DNA of 36,436 bases from NCBI RefSeq assembly GCF_002158995.1, contig NZ_LOHF01000040.1, forward strand, positions 1-36,436. The letters are read 5' to 3'. Within the stretch, counting starts at the first letter, position 1. The number at the start of each line of letters is the position of its first letter. A program made the translations under genes and the position numbers. The stretch comes from Pseudomonas caspiana. GTDB taxonomy: Bacteria; Pseudomonadota; Gammaproteobacteria; Pseudomonadales; Pseudomonadaceae. The notes under the pieces were generated by a model. That model was given only the letters and a program-made list of their open reading frames with translations. It did no database searches and was not told the DNA's origin. Below are positions 16,403 through 25,249 of this stretch, piece after piece.

Positions 16403-18249
16403 ACCCGTTGCGTTCCCTGCTCTCTCGGGCTGGCGGCCTGCTGCTGGTCGGCCTTGCCTGCACCGTCCAGGCTGCGCCTCAGCATGCCCTGACGCTTTAT
16501 GACGAAGCACCGAAGTACCCTGCCAACTTCAAGCATTTCGACTATGTGAATCCGGACGCCCCTAAAGGCGGCACCCTGCGCCAGGCGGGCTTCGGCGGTT
16601 TCGACAGCCTCAACCCGTTTATCAACAAGGGCACGCCCGCCGAAGACATTGGCATGATCTACGACACGCTGGCCCGCTCCAGCCTCGATGAGCCACTCAC
16701 CGAGTACGGACTGATCGCCAGCAAAATCGAGAAAGCCGCGGATAACACCTGGGTACGCTTCTATTTGCGGCCTGAAGCGCGCTTCCATGACGGCCACCCG
16801 ATCCGCGCCGAAGACGTCGAGTTTTCCTTTAATACCCTGATCAAGGACGGCTCGCCGATGTACCGGGCGTACTACGCCGGAGTAGACAAGGTGGTCGTCG
16901 AGGATCCGCTGCGGGTCCTGTTCAAGTTCAAGAACAGCGACAGCCGCGAATTGCCGTTGATCATCGGTCAGTTGCCGGTATTGCCGAAACACTTCTGGGC
17001 GACCCGCGAATTCACCAAAGGCAACCTCGAATTTCCGTTGGGCAGCGGTCCGTACAAGGTCGCAGAGGTCAAGGCCGGTCGCTCGGTTCGCTACGAACGG
17101 GTCAAGGATTATTGGGCCAAAGACCTGCCGGTCAATCGCGGCCAGTACAACTTCGACGTGATGAATTACGACTACTACCGCGACAGCGACGTGGCTCTGC
17201 AAGCGCTTAAAGCCGGACAGTACGACTACCGCGAAGAGAACACGGCCAAGAACTGGGCTGCTGCCTACGACATCCCGGCAGTGCGCGACGGTCGGCTAAT
17301 CAAGGAAGAGTTTCCCAATGGCAACCCGCAGGGCATGCAGGGGTTCGTCATGAACCTGCGCCGTCCGGTGTTCCAAGACCCGAAAGTGCGTGAAGCATTG
17401 ACCCTGCTGTTCGATTTCGAATGGACCAACAAGCAATTGTTCAGCGGCTCCTATACGCGCACCAAAAGCTATTTCGACAATTCGGAGATGGCCTCAAGCG
17501 GCCTGCCTTCTGCTGCCGAGCTGAAGCTTCTTGAGCCATTGCGCGGCAAGATTCCTGACCGGGTGTTCACTGAAGAATTTGTACTGCCGACCACCGACGG
17601 CAGTGGCATGATCCGGCCGCAGATGCGCCGTGCGTATCAGTTGCTGCAAGAGGCTGGCTGGCGCATCAAGGACGACCAGATGACCGATGCTCAGGGCAAC
17701 CCGGTCAAACTGGAATTCCTTATGGCACAGACCGCCTTCGAGCGGGTCATGCTGCCTTACAAACGCAACCTCAAAGACCTGGGCATCGAACTGACAATCC
17801 GTCGTGTGGATGTTGCCGAGTACATGAACCGCCTGCGTTCCCGGGACTTCGACATGATTGTCAGCAGTTTTCCGCAATCTTCGTCGCCAGGTAACGAGCA
17901 GCGTGAGTTTTTCCACTCGGTCAGCGCTGACCGTACCGGCAGCCGCAACTTCATGGGCCTCAAAGACCCGGCAGTGGACGCACTGGTCGATGGCCTGATC
18001 AACGCAGACTCACGGGAAAGCCTGGTCGCCCATACCCGGGCGCTGGACCGCGTGTTGCTGTGGGGTTTCTACATGGTGCCTAACTGGCACATCAAGAGCT
18101 GGAGGGTCGTCTACTGGAACCATCTGGCACACCCGAAAGCCAAGGCATTGTCGGACATTGGCCTGAACACGTGGTGGGCGAAACCTGACGTACAGCCTGC
18201 TCCGCCGCAGCCCGGCCCGTCAGTAGATACCGAGAAGGAGGAGCGCTGA
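16399..18249 (+). CDS. nppA2: Peptide ABC transporter substrate-binding protein, second of two (NppA2/YejA type)
   Basis: A 616-residue paralogue of the preceding protein. The signal peptide is MNPLRSLLSRAGGLLLVGLA and continues to VQA before APQHALTLYDEAPKYP. Shared blocks include FDYVNPDAPKGGTLRQAGFG, FPLGSGPYKV, DYWAKDLPVNRGQYNFD and YYRDSDVALQALKAGQYDYR. It is a periplasmic receptor delivering oligopeptides to the NppBC channel; two receptors may widen the range of ligands. The ATG at 16399 has GGAGA about 8 nt upstream and overlaps the previous stop by 4 nt (ATGA), so translation is coupled. The C-terminus ends in a proline-rich tail of about 25 residues. Confidence 0.87.
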   Translation: MNPLRSLLSRAGGLLLVGLACTVQAAPQHALTLYDEAPKYPANFKHFDYVNPDAPKGGTLRQAGFGGFDSLNPFINKGTPAEDIGMIYDTLARSSLDEPLTEYGLIASKIEKAADNTWVRFYLRPEARFHDGHPIRAEDVEFSFNTLIKDGSPMYRAYYAGVDKVVVEDPLRVLFKFKNSDSRELPLIIGQLPVLPKHFWATREFTKGNLEFPLGSGPYKVAEVKAGRSVRYERVKDYWAKDLPVNRGQYNFDVMNYDYYRDSDVALQALKAGQYDYREENTAKNWAAAYDIPAVRDGRLIKEEFPNGNPQGMQGFVMNLRRPVFQDPKVREALTLLFDFEWTNKQLFSGSYTRTKSYFDNSEMASSGLPSAAELKLLEPLRGKIPDRVFTEEFVLPTTDGSGMIRPQMRRAYQLLQEAGWRIKDDQMTDAQGNPVKLEFLMAQTAFERVMLPYKRNLKDLGIELTIRRVDVAEYMNRLRSRDFDMIVSSFPQSSSPGNEQREFFHSVSADRTGSRNFMGLKDPAVDALVDGLINADSRESLVAHTRALDRVLLWGFYMVPNWHIKSWRVVYWNHLAHPKAKALSDIGLNTWWAKPDVQPAPPQPGPSVDTEKEER

Positions 18250-18250
18250 G

Positions 18251-19324
18251 ATGCTGGCCTACATCCTGCGGCGGCTGCTGCTGATCATCCCGACCCTGTT
18301 CGGCATCCTGCTGATCAACTTTGTAATCATTCAAGCCGCGCCCGGCGGGCCGGTGGAACAAATGATCGCCAAGCTCGAAGGCTTCGAGGGTGCCACCAGC
18401 CGTATCGCTGGCGGTGGCTCCGAAGTCTCGGTGGCGGGCTCCAACTATCGCGGCGCGCAGGGGCTGGACCCGGCGCTGGTGAAAGAAATCGAGAAGATGT
18501 ACGGCTTCGATAAATCGGCGCCGGAACGTCTCTGGATCATGATCAAGAATTACGCTCACCTGGACTTCGGCGACAGCTTCTTCCGTGATGCCAAGGTGGT
18601 CGACCTGATCATCGAGAAGATGCCGGTATCCATCTCTCTGGGGCTGTGGAGCACGCTGATCATGTACCTGGTGTCGATCCCGCTGGGGATCGCCAAAGCG
18701 ACCCGGCACGGCAGTCACTTCGACGTCTGGACCAGCTCGGCGATCATCGTCGGCTACGCGATTCCGGCGTTCCTGTTCGCCATCCTGCTGATTGTGGTCT
18801 TCGCCGGGGGCAGTTACTTCGACTGGTTCCCACTACGCGGCCTGACCTCGAACAACTTCGACGAGTTAAGCACGGGCGGCAAGATTCTCGATTACTTCTG
18901 GCACCTGGCGCTGCCCATCACGGCTCTGGTGATCGGTAACTTTGCAACCATGACCCTGCTGACCAAAAACAGCTTCCTCGATGAAATCGGCAAGCAGTAC
19001 GTGACCACCGCCAAAGCCAAAGGCCTGAGCAACAATCGCGTGCTTTACGGCCATGTGTTCCGCAATGCAATGCTGCTGGTGATTGCAGGTTTTCCGTCGG
19101 CGTTCATCGGCATCTTCTTCACCGGCTCGCTGCTGGTGGAAGTGATTTTCTCCCTCGACGGCCTGGGCCTGATGAGTTTCGAAGCCGCCATCAACCGCGA
19201 CTATCCCGTGGTGTTTGGCACGCTGTTTATCTTCACCCTGCTGGGGCTGGTGGTGAAACTGATCGGGGACATCACCTACACCCTGGTGGACCCGCGCATC
19301 GACTTCGAAAGCAGGAAACATTGA
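18251..19324 (+). CDS. nppB: Peptide ABC transporter permease (NppB/YejB)
   Basis: A 357-residue inner-membrane permease of the binding-protein-dependent family. The first transmembrane helix follows at once (MLAYILRRLLLIIPTLFGIL), then a periplasmic segment of about 100 residues, then five more hydrophobic stretches. The conserved cytoplasmic loop that docks on the ATPase lies near KTATAKAKGLSNNRV-like sequence (about 250-265) and is followed by LYGHVFRNAMLLVIAGFPSA. It forms half of the channel with NppC. The start is 1 nt after the nppA2 stop, with a strong GGAGGAG run just upstream at 18237-18243. Confidence 0.9.
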   Translation: MLAYILRRLLLIIPTLFGILLINFVIIQAAPGGPVEQMIAKLEGFEGATSRIAGGGSEVSVAGSNYRGAQGLDPALVKEIEKMYGFDKSAPERLWIMIKNYAHLDFGDSFFRDAKVVDLIIEKMPVSISLGLWSTLIMYLVSIPLGIAKATRHGSHFDVWTSSAIIVGYAIPAFLFAILLIVVFAGGSYFDWFPLRGLTSNNFDELSTGGKILDYFWHLALPITALVIGNFATMTLLTKNSFLDEIGKQYVTTAKAKGLSNNRVLYGHVFRNAMLLVIAGFPSAFIGIFFTGSLLVEVIFSLDGLGLMSFEAAINRDYPVVFGTLFIFTLLGLVVKLIGDITYTLVDPRIDFESRKH

Positions 19325-19325
19325 T

Positions 19326-20345
19326 ATGAAGTTGTCTCCTCTGAACCGTCGACGCTTCGAGCGTTTCAAGGCCAACAAACGCGGCTGGTGGTCGCTGTGG
19401 CTGTTCCTGATCCTCTTCGTCCTGAGCCTGGGCGCGGAACTGATCGCCAACGACAAACCACTGGCCATACGGTATGACGGCGCGTGGTACTTCCCGGTGC
19501 TGGAGCGCTATCCGGAAACCACTTTTGGTGGCGAATTTCCGCTGGAAGCCAATTACAAAAGCCCCTACATCAAAGAGCTGCTGGCAGCCAAAGACGGCTG
19601 GACCTTATGGGCCCCGATCCCGTTCAGCTACCAGAGCATCAACTACGACCTGAAAGTACCTGCCCCTGCCCCGCCCTCATCGGAAAACCTGCTCGGTACG
19701 GATGATCAGGGCCGTGACGTACTCGCGCGAGTGATCTACGGCTTCCGGATTTCGGTGCTGTTTGCCCTGACGTTGACCGTGCTCAGCTCAATCATCGGCG
19801 TTATCGCCGGTGCATTGCAGGGTTTCTACGGCGGCTGGGTGGATCTGGTCGGGCAGCGCTTCCTGGAAGTCTGGTCAGGATTGCCGGTCCTTTACCTGCT
19901 GATCATTCTTGCCAGCTTCGTGCAGCCCAACTTCTGGTGGTTGCTAGGCATCATGCTGCTGTTTTCCTGGATGAGCCTGGTAGACGTGGTACGCGCCGAG
20001 TTCCTGCGCGGACGCAATCTGGAATACGTGCGCGCCGCCCGGGCGCTGGGCATGGAGAACGGCGCGATCATGTTCCGCCACATTCTGCCCAACGCCATGG
20101 TCTCGACCATGACCTTTATGCCGTTTATCCTCACCGGCGCCATCGGCACACTGACGGCGCTGGACTTCCTCGGCTTCGGCTTGCCAGCAGGGTCGCCGTC
20201 ACTGGGCGAGCTGGTTGCCCAGGGTAAATCCAACCTGCAAGCTCCATGGCTGGGCATCAGCGCCTTCGCCGTGCTGGCCCTGATGCTGAGTCTGCTGGTG
20301 TTCATCGGCGAATCCGCACGCGATGCTTTCGACCCAAGGAAATGA
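19326..20345 (+). CDS. nppC: Peptide ABC transporter permease (NppC/YejE)
   Basis: A 339-residue inner-membrane permease, the partner of NppB. It has a basic cytoplasmic N-terminus (NRRRFERFKANKRG), one transmembrane helix, and a periplasmic loop of about 90 residues. LLGTDDQGRDVLARVIYGFR is the hallmark of DppC/OppC-type subunits. The docking loop RAARALGMENGAIMFRHILP (about 236-255) precedes the last helices. The ATG lies 1 nt after the nppB stop and the stop sits 1 nt before the nppD start, so all five genes are tightly packed. Confidence 0.92.
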   Translation: MKLSPLNRRRFERFKANKRGWWSLWLFLILFVLSLGAELIANDKPLAIRYDGAWYFPVLERYPETTFGGEFPLEANYKSPYIKELLAAKDGWTLWAPIPFSYQSINYDLKVPAPAPPSSENLLGTDDQGRDVLARVIYGFRISVLFALTLTVLSSIIGVIAGALQGFYGGWVDLVGQRFLEVWSGLPVLYLLIILASFVQPNFWWLLGIMLLFSWMSLVDVVRAEFLRGRNLEYVRAARALGMENGAIMFRHILPNAMVSTMTFMPFILTGAIGTLTALDFLGFGLPAGSPSLGELVAQGKSNLQAPWLGISAFAVLALMLSLLVFIGESARDAFDPRK

Positions 20346-20346
20346 A

Positions 20347-21957
20347 ATGAACAATGACAATCTGATCGAGATCCGCGATCTGGCCGTCGAGTTCGTGTCC
20401 GGCGAAGGCTGTCAGCGCGTGGTCGAAGGCATCAATTTTGATATCCGCCGGGGCGAAACCCTGGCACTCGTGGGCGAAAGCGGCTCGGGTAAATCGGTCA
20501 CCGCACACTCGATCCTGCGCCTGCTGCCCTACCCGTTGGCTCGCCACCCAAGCGGCAGCATTCGCTATGCCGGTCAGGACCTGTTGACCCTGGATGAGAA
20601 AAAACTGCGCAAGATTCGCGGTAATCGCATCGCGATGATCTTCCAGGAACCGATGACCTCGCTCAACCCGTTGCAGTCGATCGAGAAGCAAATCAATGAA
20701 GTTCTCGGACTGCACAAAGGCCTGACCGGCAAGGACGCGACCCGCCGCACCCTTGAGTTGCTGGAACTGGTAGGCATCCCGGAACCGGTGAAACGCCTGA
20801 AAGCCCTGCCCCATGAATTATCGGGCGGCCAACGGCAACGGGTGATGATCGCCATGGCCTTGGCCAACGAGCCGGAGCTGCTGATTGCCGACGAGCCGAC
20901 CACGGCGCTGGACGTCACGGTACAGCTGAAAATCCTCGAACTACTCAAGGAATTGCAGGCGCGTCTGGGCATGGCCTTGCTGCTGATCAGCCATGACTTG
21001 AACGTTGTGAAGCAAATAGCCAACCGCGTATGTGTCATGCAGCGCGGTTGCATCGTCGAACAAGCGTCCTGTGACGAATTGTTTCGTTCGCCCCAGCATC
21101 CGTACACCAAAATTCTGCTCAGCGCAGAGCCTAGCGGCGGCCCGGCGGCCAATCCGGCGGGTGCACCGCTGCTGGAAGTTGAGGATTTGCGGGTCTGGTT
21201 TCCGATCAAGAAAGGCCTGTTCAAGCGGACCGTCGATCACGTCAAGGCTGTGGACGGCATCCACTTCAGTCTGCCCAAAGGGCAAACGCTGGGGATTGTC
21301 GGTGAAAGCGGCTCGGGCAAATCGACGTTGGGCCTGGCGATTCTTCGTCTGATCGGTAGCCAGGGAGTCATCCGATTCCAGGGTGAAACGCTAGACTGCC
21401 TGTCGCAGCAACAGATTCGTCCGTTGCGTCGACAGATGCAGGTGGTTTTTCAGGACCCGTTCGGCAGTCTGAGCCCGCGAATGTCGGTGGGTGAAATCGT
21501 TGGCGAAGGCCTGCGTATCCATCGCATGGGCACAGCGGCCGAACAGGAAACTGCAATTATCGAAGCACTCAGAGAGGTAGGACTGGATCCGGAAACCCGG
21601 CACCGCTACCCTCACGAGTTCTCCGGAGGGCAACGGCAGAGGATCGCCATTGCCCGGGCACTGGTCTTGAAACCGGCGCTGATTCTGCTGGACGAGCCCA
21701 CTTCGGCGCTCGACCGGACAGTGCAGCGTCAGGTAGTCGAGCTGCTGCGCTCACTGCAGACCAAGTACAACCTGACGTATTTGTTTATCAGCCATGACCT
21801 GGCTGTCGTCAAAGCCCTCAGCCACCAATTGATGGTGGTCAAGCAGGGTCAAGTGGTCGAACAGGGTGACGCGCAAGAAATCTTTGCCGCACCGCAACAT
21901 TCTTATACACAGCAGTTGCTGGAAGCCGCCTTTTTGGCACCAGTAGCTGTCGATTAA
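20347..21957 (+). CDS. nppD: Peptide ABC transporter ATP-binding protein with two nucleotide-binding domains (NppD/YejF)
   Basis: A 536-residue tandem ATPase that drives the NppBC channel. Each half has a full motif set: Walker A GESGSGKS (43-50 and 319-326), signature SGGQRQR, and Walker B with LIADEPTTALD or LLDEPTSALD. The oligopeptide-type extension after each domain (SPQHPYTKILLSAEP and APQHSYTQQLLEAAF) is present. Fusion of both ATPases into one chain is normal for the Yej/Npp group, unlike Opp and Dpp. The ATG at 20347 has AAGGA upstream; a possible upstream start inside nppC is less likely. It ends 18 nt before fabI. Confidence 0.94.
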   Translation: MNNDNLIEIRDLAVEFVSGEGCQRVVEGINFDIRRGETLALVGESGSGKSVTAHSILRLLPYPLARHPSGSIRYAGQDLLTLDEKKLRKIRGNRIAMIFQEPMTSLNPLQSIEKQINEVLGLHKGLTGKDATRRTLELLELVGIPEPVKRLKALPHELSGGQRQRVMIAMALANEPELLIADEPTTALDVTVQLKILELLKELQARLGMALLLISHDLNVVKQIANRVCVMQRGCIVEQASCDELFRSPQHPYTKILLSAEPSGGPAANPAGAPLLEVEDLRVWFPIKKGLFKRTVDHVKAVDGIHFSLPKGQTLGIVGESGSGKSTLGLAILRLIGSQGVIRFQGETLDCLSQQQIRPLRRQMQVVFQDPFGSLSPRMSVGEIVGEGLRIHRMGTAAEQETAIIEALREVGLDPETRHRYPHEFSGGQRQRIAIARALVLKPALILLDEPTSALDRTVQRQVVELLRSLQTKYNLTYLFISHDLAVVKALSHQLMVVKQGQVVEQGDAQEIFAAPQHSYTQQLLEAAFLAPVAVD

Positions 21958-21975
21958 CCTGAAGAGGAACAACAC

Positions 21976-22770
21976 ATGGGTTTTCTCGCCGGTAAGCGCG
22001 TCCTGATCGTCGGTGTCGCTAGCAAACTGTCCATCGCATCCGGCATCGCTGCCGCCATGCATCGCGAGGGTGCAGAGCTTGCCTTCACCTACCAGAACGA
22101 CAAACTCAAAGGTCGCGTCGAAGAATTCGCCGCTGGCTGGGGTTCGGGCCCTGAGCTGTGCTTCCCTTGTGACGTAGCCAGTGACGAAGAAATCGCCAAG
22201 GTCTTTGAAGACCTGAGCAAGAAATGGGACGGCCTGGACGTTATCGTTCACTCCGTAGGCTTTGCTCCAGGCGACCAGCTGGATGGCGACTTCACCGACG
22301 CCACGACGCGCGAAGGTTTCCGCATCGCTCACGACATCAGCGCCTACAGCTTCGTGGCGCTGGCCAAAGCCGGTCGCGAAATGATGAAAGGCCGCAATGG
22401 CAGCCTGCTGACCCTGTCGTACCTGGGTGCCGAGCGCACCATGCCGAACTACAACGTGATGGGCATGGCCAAGGCCAGCCTGGAAGCCGGTGTACGTTAT
22501 CTGGCAGGCAGCCTGGGTCCGGAAGGCACTCGCGTCAACGCGGTATCGGCCGGTCCGATCCGTACCCTGGCAGCTTCGGGTATCAAGAACTTCCGTAAGA
22601 TGCTGGCCGCGAACGAAGCGCAGACCCCGCTGCGTCGTAACGTGACCATCGATGAAGTCGGTAACGCTGGCGCGTTCCTGTGCTCGGACCTGGCGTCCGG
22701 CATCAGCGGCGAAATCATGTACGTAGACGGCGGTTTCAACACCACCGCCATGGGCAACATCGAAGAGTAA
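21976..22770 (+). CDS. fabI: Enoyl-[acyl-carrier-protein] reductase [NADH] FabI
   Basis: A 264-residue short-chain dehydrogenase/reductase that performs the last reduction of each fatty acid elongation cycle. The N-terminal nucleotide loop is IVGVASKLSIASGIA. Active-site Y149 and Y159, followed by K166, give the FabI-type Y-x6-K arrangement. G95 (HSVGFAPGDQ) is the glycine whose replacement gives triclosan resistance in E. coli FabI (G93), so this allele looks susceptible at that site. A good ribosome binding site (AAGAGGA) lies 18 nt after nppD, so fabI is probably read at least partly from the npp transcript. A strong terminator follows. Confidence 0.96.
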   Translation: MGFLAGKRVLIVGVASKLSIASGIAAAMHREGAELAFTYQNDKLKGRVEEFAAGWGSGPELCFPCDVASDEEIAKVFEDLSKKWDGLDVIVHSVGFAPGDQLDGDFTDATTREGFRIAHDISAYSFVALAKAGREMMKGRNGSLLTLSYLGAERTMPNYNVMGMAKASLEAGVRYLAGSLGPEGTRVNAVSAGPIRTLAASGIKNFRKMLAANEAQTPLRRNVTIDEVGNAGAFLCSDLASGISGEIMYVDGGFNTTAMGNIEE

Positions 22771-22787
22771 TCTTCGAACCGGCCTGT

Positions 22788-22826
22788 GAAAAAGCCCGCA
22801 GCTCGTGAGAGTTGCGGGCTTTTTTG
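22788..22826. terminator. Bidirectional intrinsic terminator after fabI
   Basis: AAAAAGCCCGCAGCTC and GAGTTGCGGGCTTTTTT form a stem of about 16 bp with a very short loop. T-runs appear on both strands, so it can end the npp-fabI transcript and also the convergent ABC exporter transcript. Confidence 0.93.
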
Positions 22827-22857
22827 TGGGCGGCGTCAGGCCTCATGACACACCGCC

Positions 22858-22882
22858 ATCGCAGCCTTCGGCAGCGCCTACG
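22858..22882. repeat. Single REP-like unit
   Basis: ATCGCAGCCTTCGGCAGCGC, followed by CTACG, closely resembles the Pseudomonas REP type ATCGCAGCCTGCGGCAGCTC. It stands alone, without an inverted partner, just after the fabI terminator. Confidence 0.5.
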
Positions 22883-22892
22883 TAACCGTGGC

Positions 22893-22925
22893 TCCTCTAG
22901 ATCAGGGCGGTTCCTCTAGATCAGG
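22893..22925 (+). repeat. Direct repeat, two copies at 19-nt period
   Basis: TCCTCTAGATCAGG occurs at 22893-22906 and again at 22912-22925. Both copies carry CTAG, a tetranucleotide rare in Pseudomonas genomes. It lies just beyond the stop of the exporter gene (22937). Its function is unknown; a replication-slippage duplication is the simplest explanation. Confidence 0.7.
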
Positions 22926-22936
22926 CAACTACACAA

Positions 22937-24715
22937 TCAAACCACCTCCTCCCCTCGCGCATTGAACTGCAACGCCGCCAGCCTGGCATACAGCGGGTTG
23001 CTGACGATCAATTGCTGATGCGTGCCTACGGCTACCAGTTTTCCTTGATCAATAACCGCAATCCGGTCCGCGTTCTGCACCGTAGCCAGTCGATGGGCGA
23101 TCACCAGTGTGGTGCGGCCTTTCATCAAGCCCGGCAATGCCTCCTGAATCAGATGCTCACTCTGGGCATCCAGTGCGCTGGTCGCTTCGTCCAGCAGCAG
23201 AATCGGCGCATCCACCAGCAAAGCCCGAGCGATGGCAAGACGTTGACGCTGACCGCCAGACAAGCCGAGCCCGCCGTCTCCCAGGTGGGTTTGATATCCG
23301 TTGGCCATTTGCAGGATGAATTCGTGAGCGTGGGCAATACGCGCTGCGGCCTCGACCTGTTCGGTCGTAGCGCTGGCATTGCCGTAGCGAATGTTCTCTT
23401 CGACACTGCCGAAAAACAGCGCTGGCGTTTGCGAAACCAGTGCAAAGTTGCGACGCAAGTCCAGCGGATCCAGTCGCGTGATCGGTATGCCTTCGACAAG
23501 GATTTGCCCGTGCTGTGGATCATAGAAACGCAGCAGCAAATCAAACAATGTCGATTTACCCGCACCTGAAGGACCGACCAGCGCCAGGGTTTCCCCCGGT
23601 TCGATGGTCAGGGTCAGGTTGTCCACGGCCTTGTGTTCCGGGCGTGACGGGTAGCTGAAGCTAACTGCCTCCAACGCCAGACGACCACTGATCCGCTCTG
23701 GCAATTGCAGAAGATCGCTGGTCGGGGGCGTAATCTCGCTTTTCGCCCGCAGCAGTTCGGAGATTCGCTCGGCAGCACCCGCCGCCCGCTGCAGCTCGCC
23801 GATAACTTCGCTCAGGGTGCCGAAAGCACTGCCCACGATCAGCGCATAAAACACGAACGCCGCCAGTTCACCGCTGGAAATGGTGCCTTCGATGACATCC
23901 ATGCCGCCGACCCACAACATCACGGCCACCGCACCCAGCACCAGCACGATTACCAGCGTGATGAGCCATGAGCGCTGCAGGATGCGCTTGCGAGCGGTCT
24001 GAAACGCGTCTTCGGCAGTTTTGGCAAACCGCGCCTTGTCTTGCTGCTGATGGTTGTAGGCCTGAACCGTCTTGATCTGCCCTAGCGCTTCGGACACGTA
24101 GCTGCCGACATCAGCAACACGGTCCTGGCTTTCCCGGGACAGGCTGCGCACCCGACGGCCAAAGATCAGGATCGGCGCGACCACCAGTGGCAGCGCCACG
24201 ACGACAATGCTGGTGAGTTTGGGATTGGTGATGAACAGCAGGACGATCCCGCCTATCACCATCAAAGCGTTGCGCAGGAACATCGACAATGACGAACCAA
24301 TGACCGATTGCAGCAAGGTTGTATCGGCGGTCAGGCGTGACTGGATTTCCGAACTGCGATTATTTTCATAGAAGCCCGGATGCAGATTGATCAGGTGATC
24401 GAAGACCTTCTTGCGCAAGTCCGCCACGACTCGTTCGCCAATCCAGGAAACCAGATAGAAACGCACAAAGGTGCCAGCCGCCAGGCCCATGACCAGCAGC
24501 ATAAACACACCGATGGATTGATTGAGCAGGTGCGGTGAGCGCGTGACGAAACCCTGGTCCACGAGCATTTTGATCCCCTGCCCGATCGACAGCGTAATCC
24601 CGGCCGTGACGATGAGCGCGATCAGCGCGCCAACCGTTTGCCAGCGATAAGGAGCCATGAACTGCGCCGCCAGACGAATGGCCTGGCGCTGACGGCTTGA
24701 AAGCAATGAAGCCAT
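22937..24715 (-). CDS. MsbA-like ABC exporter (fused membrane and ATPase domains)
   Basis: A 592-residue half-transporter that would act as a homodimer. The type I exporter membrane domain (about 20-320, six helices) is followed by an ATPase with Walker A GPSGAGKST (381-389), Q-loop near FALVSQTPALFFG, signature LSGGQRQRLAIARA, Walker B ILLLDEATSALD and H-loop VIAHRLATV. The family includes MsbA (lipid A flippase) and drug exporters. The likely role is export of a lipid or amphipathic drug, but a separate msbA normally exists in Pseudomonas, so I give no symbol. The ATG at 24715 has no clear Shine-Dalgarno. It is convergent with fabI and shares its bidirectional terminator. Confidence 0.9.
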   Translation of the reverse strand: MASLLSSRQRQAIRLAAQFMAPYRWQTVGALIALIVTAGITLSIGQGIKMLVDQGFVTRSPHLLNQSIGVFMLLVMGLAAGTFVRFYLVSWIGERVVADLRKKVFDHLINLHPGFYENNRSSEIQSRLTADTTLLQSVIGSSLSMFLRNALMVIGGIVLLFITNPKLTSIVVVALPLVVAPILIFGRRVRSLSRESQDRVADVGSYVSEALGQIKTVQAYNHQQQDKARFAKTAEDAFQTARKRILQRSWLITLVIVLVLGAVAVMLWVGGMDVIEGTISSGELAAFVFYALIVGSAFGTLSEVIGELQRAAGAAERISELLRAKSEITPPTSDLLQLPERISGRLALEAVSFSYPSRPEHKAVDNLTLTIEPGETLALVGPSGAGKSTLFDLLLRFYDPQHGQILVEGIPITRLDPLDLRRNFALVSQTPALFFGSVEENIRYGNASATTEQVEAAARIAHAHEFILQMANGYQTHLGDGGLGLSGGQRQRLAIARALLVDAPILLLDEATSALDAQSEHLIQEALPGLMKGRTTLVIAHRLATVQNADRIAVIDQGKLVAVGTHQQLIVSNPLYARLAALQFNARGEEVV

Positions 24716-25003
24716 GAAAACTGAACCCGCATGAAAGGCTGAAGCCAGAGCCTACACCGGTGCAGAAGGCTTTTCTCTGCTTTTACCACCGGGCAGGTGC
24801 TGATGAACTCTCGCGATAAGCCTTAGTCTGGATAGTTATGACCGCTGATACAGTCCCCTAGAGAGGATTGATCTAAGCGAACGCTGGCGGTTATGTACGG
24901 TTTCTGGTGGACTTAACCCGTGTTCGATGTTGCCGAAGGATGTCACGGCAGAGTCATTGAACGCGGTTAGTCTAAGCACAACACCTGATGAAGGAGACAG
25001 GCC

Positions 25004-25180
25004 ATGAGCTTGCAAGCAAACAGCAATGAAGTGCCAGTCGTACGAGCCAACCCGCAGCTGCCTGTAGGCGGCGCAATCCTGGACAAGGACGGGCGCGAAG
25101 TCGTGATTACTGAAGAGATGGTTCAGGCTGCTTGTCAGGAATGCGACAAAAACTGGGTTACACCTGAAAAACAAGATTGA
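25004..25180 (+). CDS. Small conserved-type hypothetical protein (58 aa)
   Basis: The protein begins MSLQANSNEVPVVRANPQLP and has a middle reading VGGAILDKDGREVVITEEMV. I recall very similar short proteins in other Pseudomonas genomes but know no function. An excellent ribosome binding site (AAGGAG, 24991-24996, 7 nt before ATG) and a terminator 19 nt after the stop make it a complete single-gene unit. A C-x-x-C pair (C44, C47) is present; whether it binds metal or is conserved cannot be judged here. It lies between the exporter (divergent) and pdxB (convergent). Confidence 0.8.
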   Translation: MSLQANSNEVPVVRANPQLPVGGAILDKDGREVVITEEMVQAACQECDKNWVTPEKQD

Positions 25181-25198
25181 GCAACGCCCCAAATTTAG

Positions 25199-25225
25199 AA
25201 CCCGACGTCAACGTCGGGTTTTTTC
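25199..25225. terminator. Intrinsic terminator between the 58-aa gene and pdxB
   Basis: AACCCGACGT and ACGTCGGGTT form a 10-bp stem with a 2-nt gap, followed by TTTT. It ends the 58-residue gene on the plus strand. On the minus strand the tail is TCTAAATTT, so termination of pdxB there is weaker. Confidence 0.88.
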
Positions 25226-25249
25226 TGCCTGAAATTTAACTCATCGAAA

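Noticed and set aside
24836..25192. A 118-codon minus-strand frame between the exporter and pdxB
   Set aside because: It overlaps the well-signalled 58-residue gene on the other strand, has no ribosome binding site and reads as low-complexity antisense.
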